Below the pieces are notes generated by a model. The model worked only from the letters and a program-made list of their open reading frames with translations. It made no database searches and had not been told where the DNA came from. The position numbers and the translations under genes are program-made. From Streptomyces sp. NBC_00335 (GTDB taxonomy: Bacteria > Actinomycetota > Actinomycetes > Streptomycetales > Streptomycetaceae), in the NCBI RefSeq assembly GCF_036127095.1, contig NZ_CP108006.1:7679501-7743500 (forward strand): DNA of 64,000 nucleotides, read 5' to 3'. Below, piece by piece: positions 25,262 to 33,519 of the stretch (positions are counted from its first letter, which is position 1; every line of letters begins with the position of its first letter).

Positions 25262-26319
25262 GGGCCGCGGTGCTCGAAGACGGGGTGTTCCGGGTACGGG
25301 AGCACCCGGATCCGGTGCCCGGCCCCGGGCAGGCGCTCGTGGAGAGCGCCGCCTGCGGGATCTGCGGCTCCGACCTGAGCGCGGTGGCGCACACCGAGGA
25401 CTTCCTGCGGGCCTCCCGGGACAGCGGCACCACCAGCTTCCTCTTCGACCCGGACCGGCCCCTGGTGATGGGCCACGAGTTCTCCGGCCGGGTCCTGTCC
25501 TACGGGCCCGGCGCGACCGGCCCCGAACCGGGCACCGGGGTCGTCGGCCTGCCCTGGGCGGTCGACCCGGGCGGGGTCGTGCGGACCGTGGGCTACAGCA
25601 ATGCCTTCCCCGGCGGATTCGGCGAACGGATCGTCGTACAGGCCCGCGCCCTGCTGCCCGTCCCGCCGTCCCTGGACCTGGCGCTCGCCGCCCTCACCGA
25701 GCCGCTGGCCGTCGGTTTCGGCAACATCGCCCGCAGCGCGGCGGGAAAGGACACCCCGGCCGTGGTCGTCGGCTGCGGCCCGGTCGGCCTCGGAGCCGTC
25801 GCCGCGCTGCTGGAGCGGGGCGCCGGACCCGTGGTGGCCTCCGATCCGTCGGCGCTGCGGCGGGCGGCCGCCCTGCGGCTCGGCGCACACGCGGTGGTGG
25901 ACCCGGCCGAGCGGGACCCCGTACGCGTCTGCGCGGAACTCGCCGGAGCCCGCCCGCGGCCCACCGTGGTCGTGAACTGCGTCGGCGTACCCGGCATGTT
26001 GAACCAGCTCCTGCACGCGGTTCCGCGCGGCACCGAGATCCTGCAGATCGGCGGGGTGATGACCGAGGACGTGATCCGCCCGGTGGTCGGCATGTACAAG
26101 GACGTCACGATCCGCATGTGCCTGACCTACCCGCCCGAGGAGTTCGGCGCCACCCTCGCCCGCCTCGCCGACGGCCGCATCGATCCCGCGTCCCTGGTCA
26201 CGGGAGAAGCGGGCTTCGGCGGGCTCGACGCGGCCTTCGCCTCCCTGCGGCGGCCGGAGGAGCACATCAAGGTCCTGATCCGGCCCGGGCAGGACGGAAC
26301 CGGGGTGATCGCCCGCTGA
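25258..26319 (+). CDS. Zinc-binding alcohol dehydrogenase family protein
   Basis: A 353-residue medium-chain dehydrogenase starting at TTG 25258, overlapping the preceding stop (TTGA), with GGGGGAGG upstream. ACGICGSDLS supplies the catalytic-zinc Cys, GHEFSGRV the His/Glu, and VVGCGPVGLGAV the nucleotide loop. The structural-zinc four-cysteine loop is missing; that region reads GLPWAVDPGGVVRTVGYS. The DVTIRMCLTYPPEEF stretch near the end suggests an alcohol or polyketide-like substrate, not identifiable. It is coupled to the frameshifted flavin oxidoreductase. Confidence 0.85.
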   Translation: MRAAVLEDGVFRVREHPDPVPGPGQALVESAACGICGSDLSAVAHTEDFLRASRDSGTTSFLFDPDRPLVMGHEFSGRVLSYGPGATGPEPGTGVVGLPWAVDPGGVVRTVGYSNAFPGGFGERIVVQARALLPVPPSLDLALAALTEPLAVGFGNIARSAAGKDTPAVVVGCGPVGLGAVAALLERGAGPVVASDPSALRRAAALRLGAHAVVDPAERDPVRVCAELAGARPRPTVVVNCVGVPGMLNQLLHAVPRGTEILQIGGVMTEDVIRPVVGMYKDVTIRMCLTYPPEEFGATLARLADGRIDPASLVTGEAGFGGLDAAFASLRRPEEHIKVLIRPGQDGTGVIAR

Positions 26320-26357
26320 TCGCGCCCACCGGCAGGCCGCTGACCCTTCCGGATTCT

Positions 26358-26371
26358 TGGAACAGGTTCTA
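26358..26371. promoter_or_regulatory. KstR-like operator upstream of the acyl-CoA dehydrogenase
   Basis: TGGAACAGGTTCTA fits the KstR pattern TnnAACnnGTTnnA at every fixed position. KstR is the TetR-type repressor of sterol and lipid catabolism in actinobacteria. The site is 78 bases before the GTG start of the FadE29-like gene. Confidence 0.7.
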
Positions 26372-26449
26372 GTCTGCCCCGCGGCGGCGGCGGACGGCCG
26401 CGCGACCTTGCGCCACGAGACCTTGAGCCACGAGAGACCCGGAGGGGCC

Positions 26450-27640
26450 GTGCACCTCGAATACACGCCTGAGCAGCAGCGGTTGCGCACCGAGCTGCGC
26501 GCCTACTTCGCCGAACTGATCCCGGACGACGTCTACGCGCGGTACGAGGACCCTGCCGAGCAGAAGCGCTTCTACCGGGAGACCATCCGCCGGCTCGGCG
26601 CCGACGGCTGGCTCGGCGTCGGCTGGCCCAAGGAGTACGGCGGGCGCGGGATGTCGCCCATGGACCAGTTCATCTTCTTCGACGAGGCCGCGCAGGCCGT
26701 CGTACCGCTGCCGCTGATGGCCCTCAACACCGTCGGGCCGACCATCATGCAGTTCGGCACCGACGAGCAGAAGGCGTACTTCCTGCCCAAGATCCTCGCG
26801 GGCGAGATCGACTTCGCCATCGGCTACAGCGAGCCCGACGCCGGCACCGACCTCGCCGCCCTCAAGTGCAAGGCCGTCCGCGAGGGCGACGAGGAGACCG
26901 GCACCTACGTCGTCGACGGGCAGAAGATCTGGACCACCAACGGCGACACCGCCGACTGGGTCTGGCTCGCCGTCCGCACCGACCCGGACGCCCCCGCGCA
27001 CAAGGGCATCACCATGCTCCTCGTGCCGACCTCCGACCCCGGATACTCCTGCACCCTCATCAACACCCTGGCCTCGCACGACACCACCGCGAGCTACTAC
27101 GAGAACATCCGGGTGCCCGCGAGCCGCCGCGTCGGCCAGGAGAACAAGGGCTGGCGGCTGATCACCAACCAGCTCAACCACGAGCGCGTCACCCTTGCCG
27201 CCCACGGCACCATGGCCATCCGCGCCCTGCACGACGTCCAGCGCTGGGCCGCCGAGACCAAGCTCGCCGACGGCCGCCGCGTCATCGACCTCTCGTGGGT
27301 CCGCGGCCGCCTGGCCCGCACCCACGCCCGCCTCGACGCGATGAAGCTGCTGAACTGGCAGATGGTCAACGCCGTCCAGGACGGCAACCTCACCCCGCAG
27401 GACGCCTCCGCCGTCAAGGTCTACGGCTCCGAGGCGCGCAGGGACGCGTACGCCTGGCTGATGGAAGTGGTCGGCGCGGCCGGCTCCCTGAAGGACGGCT
27501 CCGCGGGCGCGGTCCTGCACGGCGAACTGGAACGCGGCTACCGCAGCGCGGTCATCTTCACCTTCGGCGGCGGCAACAACGAGATCCAGCGCGAGATCAT
27601 CTCGTGGATCGGCCTCGGCATGCCGAGGGTGCGCCGCTGA
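26450..27640 (+). CDS. Acyl-CoA dehydrogenase, FadE29/ChsE2-like
   Basis: A 396-residue flavoenzyme close along its length to the mycobacterial FadE29 subunit: YTPEQQRLRTELRAYF, GWLGVGWPKEYGGRGMSP, FAIGYSEPDAGTDLA (FAD/substrate loop), GQKIWTTNGDTADWVWLA, HTASYYENIRVP-like segment, and the end VIFTFGGGNNEIQREII. FadE29 forms an alpha2beta2 enzyme with FadE28 for sterol side-chain shortening. No FadE28 partner lies beside it here. GTG 26450 follows GGAGGGG. The KstR-like box upstream fits sterol or lipid control. Confidence 0.88.
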   Translation: MHLEYTPEQQRLRTELRAYFAELIPDDVYARYEDPAEQKRFYRETIRRLGADGWLGVGWPKEYGGRGMSPMDQFIFFDEAAQAVVPLPLMALNTVGPTIMQFGTDEQKAYFLPKILAGEIDFAIGYSEPDAGTDLAALKCKAVREGDEETGTYVVDGQKIWTTNGDTADWVWLAVRTDPDAPAHKGITMLLVPTSDPGYSCTLINTLASHDTTASYYENIRVPASRRVGQENKGWRLITNQLNHERVTLAAHGTMAIRALHDVQRWAAETKLADGRRVIDLSWVRGRLARTHARLDAMKLLNWQMVNAVQDGNLTPQDASAVKVYGSEARRDAYAWLMEVVGAAGSLKDGSAGAVLHGELERGYRSAVIFTFGGGNNEIQREIISWIGLGMPRVRR

Positions 27641-27945
27641 CCGGTGTCATGGGCGGGTTGCCGCGGTTCCTCCCCCCCCCGATGCCCCATCAGGGCGCCA
27701 TCACCCGCAGGTTCTGTCACTCCGGGGGGAGTGCGCCAGCGGCTGCCCGATCCATTCGGCCTGACCACGTGGCCGTTCCTCACTGCCGCACCTCCCATGG
27801 GCTCCAACGACCTGGCGTCGTCGGGTGACTTGCTGTTTCCTGGAAGGCGTGCGCACAGAGCGTTGTGGCAGCACGACCGGTCCCGCACCGACGGTGACCG
27901 TGGCACCTCAGGACAGCCGCCAGGCCGAGCCGATGGGGGAACTCC
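27641..27945. other. Intergenic region before the P450 gene
   Basis: 305 bases without a gene. It has a run of nine C around 27670 and otherwise ordinary GC-rich sequence with a less GC-rich patch at 27825-27845. It probably contains the P450 promoter, but I cannot place -35 and -10 boxes with confidence and see no palindrome. Confidence 0.5.
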
Positions 27946-29172
27946 ATGACCGCCGCGCACGAAGTCCCGGACATCCTCTCGCGGGAGTTCGCCGAGAACC
28001 CCTACCCGGCCTACCGGGCCATGCGCGAGAGCGCACCCCTGAACTGGCACGAGGGGACGCAGAGTTGGATCATCTCGCGCTACGAGGACGTCGCGCGGGC
28101 CTTCAAGGACAAGGAGGGGCTCTTCACCACGGACAACTACGCGTGGCAGGCCGAGCCCGTGCACGGCAAGACCCTGATCCAGATGAGCGGCCGCGAACAC
28201 GCCACGCGACGCGCCCTGGTCGCCCCGGCCTTCCGCGGCAACGAGCTGCGGGACAAGGTCGTTCCGGTCATCGAGCGCAACGCCCGTGAGCTGATCGACG
28301 CGTTCCGCGACACCGGGTCCGTCGACCTCGTGAGCGGATTCGCCTCCCACTTCCCCATCTCGGTCATCGCCGACATGTTCGGACTGGACCGGTCCGGCCA
28401 GCGGGCCCTCGGCGGCTGGTACCGGGCCTTCGTGGCGTTCACCGCCAACCTGTCCGGTGACCCGGAGCGGGCGGCGGAGGGCGCGCGGGCCCAGGCCGAG
28501 TTCGCCGCGTACATGCTGCCGGTCATCAGGAACCGGCGGGAACACCTCGGAGACGACCTGCTGTCCGCGCTCTGCACCGCCGAGGTCGACGGCGTGAGCA
28601 TGAGCGACGAGGACATCAAGGCGTTCTGCAGCCTGCTGCTGACGGCCGGCGCCGAGACCACGGACAAGGCCGTCGCGGGCCTCTTCGCGAACCTGCTGGC
28701 CAACCCCGACCAGCTCGCCGCCGTACAGCGCGACCGGGGACTCATCGACCGTGCCTTCGCGGAGACCCTGCGCTACACCCCGCCGGTCCACATGATCATG
28801 CGGCAGACCGCCGTCGACGTCACCATGAGCGGCGGCACCATCCCGGCCGGGGCCACCGTCACCTGCCTGATCGGCGCCGCCAACCGCGACCCCGAGCGCT
28901 ACAAGGACCCGGACAGCTTCGACCTGTTCCGCGACGACCTGACGGCGACCAACGCCTTCTCCGCGGCCGCGGACCACCTGGCGTTCGCGCTCGGACGGCA
29001 TTTCTGCGTCGGTGCGCTGCTGGCCAGGGCCGAGGTGGAGATCGCCACCAACCAGCTCCTCGACGCCATGCCCGGCCTCCGCCCGGCCCAGGGGTACGAC
29101 CCGGCGGCCGAGGGGGTCTTCACCCGCGGGCCGAAGTCGCTGCTCGTGGAGTTCACTCCGGCCGCCGGCTGA
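27946..29172 (+). CDS. Cytochrome P450, CypX/CYP134-like
   Basis: A 408-residue soluble P450. The I-helix is LLTAGAETTDKAV, the ExxR is ETLR, and the haem loop FALGRHFCVGA carries ligand Cys354. IGAANRDPERY, NAFSAAADHLAF and FTRGPKSLLVEF match segments of Bacillus CypX (CYP134A1), which oxidises a cyclodipeptide to pulcherriminic acid. That suggests a cyclodipeptide-associated P450, but no cyclodipeptide synthase, ferredoxin or reductase gene lies nearby. ATG 27946 is in good context. Confidence 0.88.
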   Translation: MTAAHEVPDILSREFAENPYPAYRAMRESAPLNWHEGTQSWIISRYEDVARAFKDKEGLFTTDNYAWQAEPVHGKTLIQMSGREHATRRALVAPAFRGNELRDKVVPVIERNARELIDAFRDTGSVDLVSGFASHFPISVIADMFGLDRSGQRALGGWYRAFVAFTANLSGDPERAAEGARAQAEFAAYMLPVIRNRREHLGDDLLSALCTAEVDGVSMSDEDIKAFCSLLLTAGAETTDKAVAGLFANLLANPDQLAAVQRDRGLIDRAFAETLRYTPPVHMIMRQTAVDVTMSGGTIPAGATVTCLIGAANRDPERYKDPDSFDLFRDDLTATNAFSAAADHLAFALGRHFCVGALLARAEVEIATNQLLDAMPGLRPAQGYDPAAEGVFTRGPKSLLVEFTPAAG

Positions 29173-29185
29173 ACCGTCGCCCGTC

Positions 29186-29446
29186 CTACCGGCGGTCGTC
29201 CCGCACCGGGCCGTCCTGCCGGTGGTCGGGGTGGACCCAGCTCGGCTTGCGGAACCTCGGGAAGCACACCGGCGCCACGACGCCCAGGAGCAGCAGGACC
29301 AGGCCCTTGGCCGGGCCGGACAGCCAGGTGAGCATGCCGCCGTGTGCGGCCGCCACCAGCATCACCCCGACGACCTTCGTCCTCGTCGGGTGTGTCCTCC
29401 GCGGTGGCCGCGGACGCATGCTCGGTGCCCGTCCCGGCTCCCGCAC
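29186..29446 (-). CDS. Possible small membrane protein
   Basis: Up to 86 residues: a basic Arg/Pro start, one or two hydrophobic segments (VVGVMLVAAAHGGMLTWL, GLVLLLLGVVAPVCF) and a polar tail (WVHPDHRQDGPVRDDRR). It fills a gap between the P450 and SDR genes and lies 19 bases past the SDR stop. No family is recognised and the start is uncertain, so it may be a chance frame. Confidence 0.4.
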   Translation of the reverse strand: MREPGRAPSMRPRPPRRTHPTRTKVVGVMLVAAAHGGMLTWLSGPAKGLVLLLLGVVAPVCFPRFRKPSWVHPDHRQDGPVRDDRR

Positions 29447-29465
29447 ATCGACGGCGGAGGCCGGC

Positions 29466-30215
29466 TCAGACCTGGCCGGCTCCGCCGTCCACGAAGAGTT
29501 CGATCCCGGTGATGAAGCTGCTCTCCCGGGAGGCCAGGAACAGGGCCGCCGCGGCCACCTCCTCGGGGCGTCCGGCCCGGCCGAGCGGGACTCCGGCGGT
29601 CGCCCGCTCGCGTACGTGCGCCGGGGCGCCGGCCAGGGCCGGGGTGTCGATCGGGCCCGGGCTCAGGGTGTTGACCCGGATGGAGCGCCCCGCGAGCTCC
29701 AGTGCCAGGCTGCGCGCGAGGGACCGTACGGCCGCCTTCGTGGCGGCGTACACCCCGTACCGGGTGGACGCCGAGGAGCCGGCGGCCGAGCCCAGCAGAA
29801 TGACCGAGGCGCCGTCGCGCAGCAGCGGCAGGGCCCGTTGGACGGTGAAGAAGGCGCCCCGGAAGTTGAGGTCCGAGGTGGCGTCGAACTGCTCCTCGGT
29901 GACCTCGGCGAAGCCGCCGGCCGGGCCGCCGCCCGCGTTCGCGACCAGCACGTCGATCGCCTCGCAGCCCGCGGCCGCGACCGCCGCGTAGAGCCGGTCC
30001 AGGTCCGCGACGAGGGACGCGTCACCGCGGACGGCCACCGCGTCCGGGCCCAGCTCGCGGACCGCGGCGGCGAGTTCCTCCGGCCGCCTGCCGGTGACGA
30101 ACACCCGGGCGCCCTCCTCCACGAAGCGCCGGGCCGTCGCCAGGCCGATGCCCGACGAACCGCCCGTGACGACCGCGACCTGCCCTTCGAGCCTTCCCGC
30201 ATGTCCCGTACGCAT
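29466..30215 (-). CDS. Short-chain dehydrogenase/reductase
   Basis: A 249-residue classical SDR. VTGGSSGIGLA is the TGxxxGxG cofactor loop, VLVANAGGG the NAG motif, LLGSAAGSSAS gives the catalytic Ser, and YAATKAA the YxxxK pair. SPGPIDTPALA and the C-terminal FVDGGAGQV are normal. FVTGRRPEEL after the second strand favours NADP(H). ATG 30215 follows GGAGG by seven bases. Substrate unknown. Confidence 0.9.
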   Translation of the reverse strand: MRTGHAGRLEGQVAVVTGGSSGIGLATARRFVEEGARVFVTGRRPEELAAAVRELGPDAVAVRGDASLVADLDRLYAAVAAAGCEAIDVLVANAGGGPAGGFAEVTEEQFDATSDLNFRGAFFTVQRALPLLRDGASVILLGSAAGSSASTRYGVYAATKAAVRSLARSLALELAGRSIRVNTLSPGPIDTPALAGAPAHVRERATAGVPLGRAGRPEEVAAAALFLASRESSFITGIELFVDGGAGQV

Positions 30216-30441
30216 GACCGTGCCTCCGCGTGGTGAGGGGAGGCGGGTGCGGTCCGCCGGCCGGAAAGCCTAGTGGCGCGCGGGGGCGTGCGCGCGGCCG
30301 TTCGGTGGAATGCCGCAGGAGCGCCCGGAGCCGGCAAGGGCCCACGGGAGGCCGCCCGAGTCCACGGGAGCCCGCAGGCTCCGCAAGGCCCGTACGCCCC
30401 CGAGCGGTGTACCGGGGCGAGCGACGGGGGAGGAGCCGGAC

Positions 30442-31350
30442 ATGGACATCGACGCGGTCCCCGATCCGGGGCTCTACGGCCCGGGCTCCGTGACCTGGCA
30501 GTGCCACGGCGACCCGGTCATGTGGATCGCCGGGGTCCGCGCGCTCTACCTCCAGGCCCTCCACCCGCGCGCGGTCCGCGGGGTCATGGAGAACAGCTCC
30601 GCCTTCAGCGGGGAGAACGGCGGGGGCGACGCCTGGGGACGCCTGCTGCGCACCGCCGACTTCGTCGGCACCGTCACCTACGGCACCACCGAGGCCGCGG
30701 AGCGGGCCGGCGCACGCGTCCGCAAGATCCACACCATGCTGTCGGCGACCGATCCGGCCACCGGCGCACGGTTCCGGGTGGACGAGCCCGAGCTGCTGCT
30801 CTGGATCCACTGCGCGCAGATCGACAGCTTCCTGCACGTCCTGCGCCGCTCCGGCGTCCCGCTCACCTCCGCGCAGGCGGACCGGTACGTGGCCGAAAAC
30901 CGCGTCAACGCCCGGCTCGTCGGCCTCGACCCGTCCGGGGTACCGGGGGACACCGCGGCCCTGGCCTCCTACTTCGAGCGGATCCGCCCCGTACTCGCCG
31001 CCGGACCCGACGCCCGCGCCGTCGACGCCTTCCTGTGTGCCCCGCCCATCCACCCCCTCCTCGTCCCTGGCCGAAATCTGGTGTGGCGCCCGCTCGCCGG
31101 CCTCGCCTACGGATCGCTCCCCGGCTGGGCGCACCAGCTGTACGGCCGCCCCGCACCGGCCCCGCGCAGCGTCACCCGCCGCCTGCGTCTCACCGGTAGC
31201 CTGCTGCGCAGCATTCCCGCAGGTCTGCGCTGGCAGCTGCCTCCAGGTCACATCTTGAAAGCGATGCGCCGCATGGGCCCCGGGAGCCGCCCCGCGCCGT
31301 ACACACTGCGTACATCAGCGGCCATACTGGACCGGCCGGGGAGGGCGTAG
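30442..31350 (+). CDS. DUF2236 / MpaB-like oxygenase family protein
   Basis: A 302-residue protein of the DUF2236 (latex-clearing/MpaB-like) family: GSVTWQCHGDPVMWIAGVRA, LYLQALHPRAVRGVMENS, then TVTYGTTEAAERAGARVRKI and LLLWIHCAQIDSFL with the conserved His residues that in relatives bind b-type haem. It is mostly helical with no signal peptide. ATG 30442 follows GGGGAGGAG. It is 27 bases ahead of the Ser/Thr kinase gene, so the two may be co-transcribed. Confidence 0.82.
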   Translation: MDIDAVPDPGLYGPGSVTWQCHGDPVMWIAGVRALYLQALHPRAVRGVMENSSAFSGENGGGDAWGRLLRTADFVGTVTYGTTEAAERAGARVRKIHTMLSATDPATGARFRVDEPELLLWIHCAQIDSFLHVLRRSGVPLTSAQADRYVAENRVNARLVGLDPSGVPGDTAALASYFERIRPVLAAGPDARAVDAFLCAPPIHPLLVPGRNLVWRPLAGLAYGSLPGWAHQLYGRPAPAPRSVTRRLRLTGSLLRSIPAGLRWQLPPGHILKAMRRMGPGSRPAPYTLRTSAAILDRPGRA

Positions 31351-31377
31351 CACGACACACGGGGGCGACTTCAAGAC

Positions 31378-33519
31378 ATGGCGGAGCCAAGACTGATCCA
31401 GGGCCGGTACCGGTCGCTCGATCTGATCGGCCGCGGCGGCATGGGCGAGGTGTGGCGGGCCCGCGACGAGTCGCTGGGCCGGCAGGTCGCCGTCAAATGC
31501 CTCAAGCCCCTCGGGCCCGAGCAGGACACCCACTTCACCCAGGTGCTGCGCGAGCGATTCCGCCGCGAGGCGCGCGTCGCCGCCTCCCTCCAGCACCGCG
31601 GCGTCACCGTCGTCCACGACTTCGGCGACGACAGCGCGGCCGGCGGTCCCCTCTACCTCGTCATGGAACTGCTCGAAGGCCGCAACCTCAGCCAGCTCCT
31701 GGAGGACAACGACGCGCGCCCGCTCCCCGTGGACGTGGTCGTCGACATCGCCGAGCAGATGGCCGCCGCCCTCGGCTACACCCACGAGCAGGGCGTCGTC
31801 CACCGCGACCTGAAGCCCGCCAACATCATGCGGCTCACCGACGGCACGGTGAAGATCTGCGACTTCGGCATCGCCCGGCTGGCCGCCGACATCGGCTTCA
31901 CCGCGAAACTGACCGGCGGCGGCATGGCCATGGGCACCCCGCACTACATGTCGCCCGAGCAGATCGCCGGCGGCGAGGTGGACCACCGCAGCGACCTCTA
32001 CTCCCTCGGCTGCGTCCTGTACGAGATCGCCACCGGAGCCCCGCCCTTCGACCTCGGCGACTCCTGGTCCGTGCTGGTCGGCCACCGCGACACCGCGCCC
32101 GTGCCGCCGCGCGAGCACCGCCCCGAACTGCCGGTCTTCTTCGAGCGGCTGGTGCTCGACCTGCTCGCCAAATGCCCCGAGGACCGGCCGGGCGACGCCC
32201 GCCACCTGCACCGCCGGCTCGTCGAGGCCCGGCTCGGGCCCGGCGCGGCGGCCGGAGCGCACCTGCCGCTGCCCGAGTGGGCCGACGGGATGACCGCCGG
32301 GCGCAGGGCCGGCATCGAGGCCCGCCCCGCGAGCGGGGAGTGGGCCGTCCTCACCGGCTCCTGGACCGCCGCGCGCCCGAGCGGGCAGCACCCGACGGCC
32401 GCCGGAGCCGCCCCGGCCGCCACGGCCACCCGCCCCGGCACCGGCACCGGCCCCGTCCCCCGGACCGCGCCGACCGTCGTACGCCCGCGTCCGGCCGAGG
32501 ACCCCCGCCTCACCGCCGCCTACGGGTTCCCGCACGGCCCCGGCTCCGCTCCCTCGGGCCCGGCCGCGCTCGACGCCGGCCACACGCGGGCCTTCGCCCT
32601 CAGCCGGGCGGGCCGTACCGAGGAAGCCCTCGCCGGGTACGCGGCCGTCGCCGAAGGACGCGCCCGGGTGCTCGGAGCCGACCACCCGGACACCCTGGCC
32701 GCGCGGCAGGAGGCGGCGTACGAGACGGGCCTGCTCGGCCGCCACCAGGAGGCGTACGAGGGCTACCGCGCGGTGCTCACCGCCCGGGAGCGGACCGTGG
32801 GCCGGATCCACCCCGACACCCTGCGCTGCCGGCACAACCTGGCCTGCGCGCTGGGCGCTCTCGGCCGCTTCTCCGAGGCCCACGCCGCCGCCGCCGAGGT
32901 GGCCGCCGACCGGACCGCCGTACTGGGGGCGGAGCACGCGGACACCCTGCTGACCCGGTACGAGGTGGCGTACGCGCTGGGCCGCCTGGAACGCTGGGAG
33001 GAGGCCCTGGAGGCCTTCCGGCACATCGCGGCCGTACGGGAACGGGTGCTCGGCCGCGACCACCCCGACACGCTGGCCGCCCGCTACGAGGCGGGCATCG
33101 CGCTGGGCCGGACCGGGCGCTCGGCCGAGGCCCTGGAGCTGTTCCGGGACCTGGTCCGCGACCGCACCCGCGCCTACGGGGCCGCCGATCCGGAGACGCT
33201 GCGGGCCCGGCACGTCCTCGGGGTGAACCTCGGGCGCCTGGAACGCTGGGAGGAAGCGGTGGCCGAAGCCCGCGAGGTGGGCGAGGCGCGGGCCCGCACG
33301 CTCGGCGCCGAGCACCCCGACACCCTGGTCAGCCGCCGCGAACTCGCCGTGGGACTGGGCCGGCTGGGCCGTTGGGACCAGGCGCTGCCCGTCTACCGGG
33401 ACCTCTCCGGCATCCGCGAGCGGTCGCTGGGTGACGGCCACCCGGACACGGTCGCGGCCCACGCCGACGAGGCGCACTGTCTGGAGCGGCTGGGGCAGGT
33501 GTGTTACCAAGAGCCATGA
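31378..33519 (+). CDS. Serine/threonine protein kinase with C-terminal TPR array
   Basis: A 713-residue Hanks-type kinase: GRGGMGEVWRA glycine loop, Lys40 (VAVKCLK), HRDLKPANI with Asp144, DFG 162-164, and GTPHYMSPEQ activation end. Residues 1-280 are kinase, 280-400 a Pro/Ala/Thr linker without a membrane helix. Then come seven 42-residue TPR units marked by HPDTL or close variants (for example DHPDTLAARQE, EHPDTLVSRRE), of the kinesin-light-chain type. Unlike PknB-type kinases it is cytosolic. Its stop overlaps the next start (ATGA), coupling it to a FAD oxidoreductase. Confidence 0.93.
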   Translation: MAEPRLIQGRYRSLDLIGRGGMGEVWRARDESLGRQVAVKCLKPLGPEQDTHFTQVLRERFRREARVAASLQHRGVTVVHDFGDDSAAGGPLYLVMELLEGRNLSQLLEDNDARPLPVDVVVDIAEQMAAALGYTHEQGVVHRDLKPANIMRLTDGTVKICDFGIARLAADIGFTAKLTGGGMAMGTPHYMSPEQIAGGEVDHRSDLYSLGCVLYEIATGAPPFDLGDSWSVLVGHRDTAPVPPREHRPELPVFFERLVLDLLAKCPEDRPGDARHLHRRLVEARLGPGAAAGAHLPLPEWADGMTAGRRAGIEARPASGEWAVLTGSWTAARPSGQHPTAAGAAPAATATRPGTGTGPVPRTAPTVVRPRPAEDPRLTAAYGFPHGPGSAPSGPAALDAGHTRAFALSRAGRTEEALAGYAAVAEGRARVLGADHPDTLAARQEAAYETGLLGRHQEAYEGYRAVLTARERTVGRIHPDTLRCRHNLACALGALGRFSEAHAAAAEVAADRTAVLGAEHADTLLTRYEVAYALGRLERWEEALEAFRHIAAVRERVLGRDHPDTLAARYEAGIALGRTGRSAEALELFRDLVRDRTRAYGAADPETLRARHVLGVNLGRLERWEEAVAEAREVGEARARTLGAEHPDTLVSRRELAVGLGRLGRWDQALPVYRDLSGIRERSLGDGHPDTVAAHADEAHCLERLGQVCYQEP

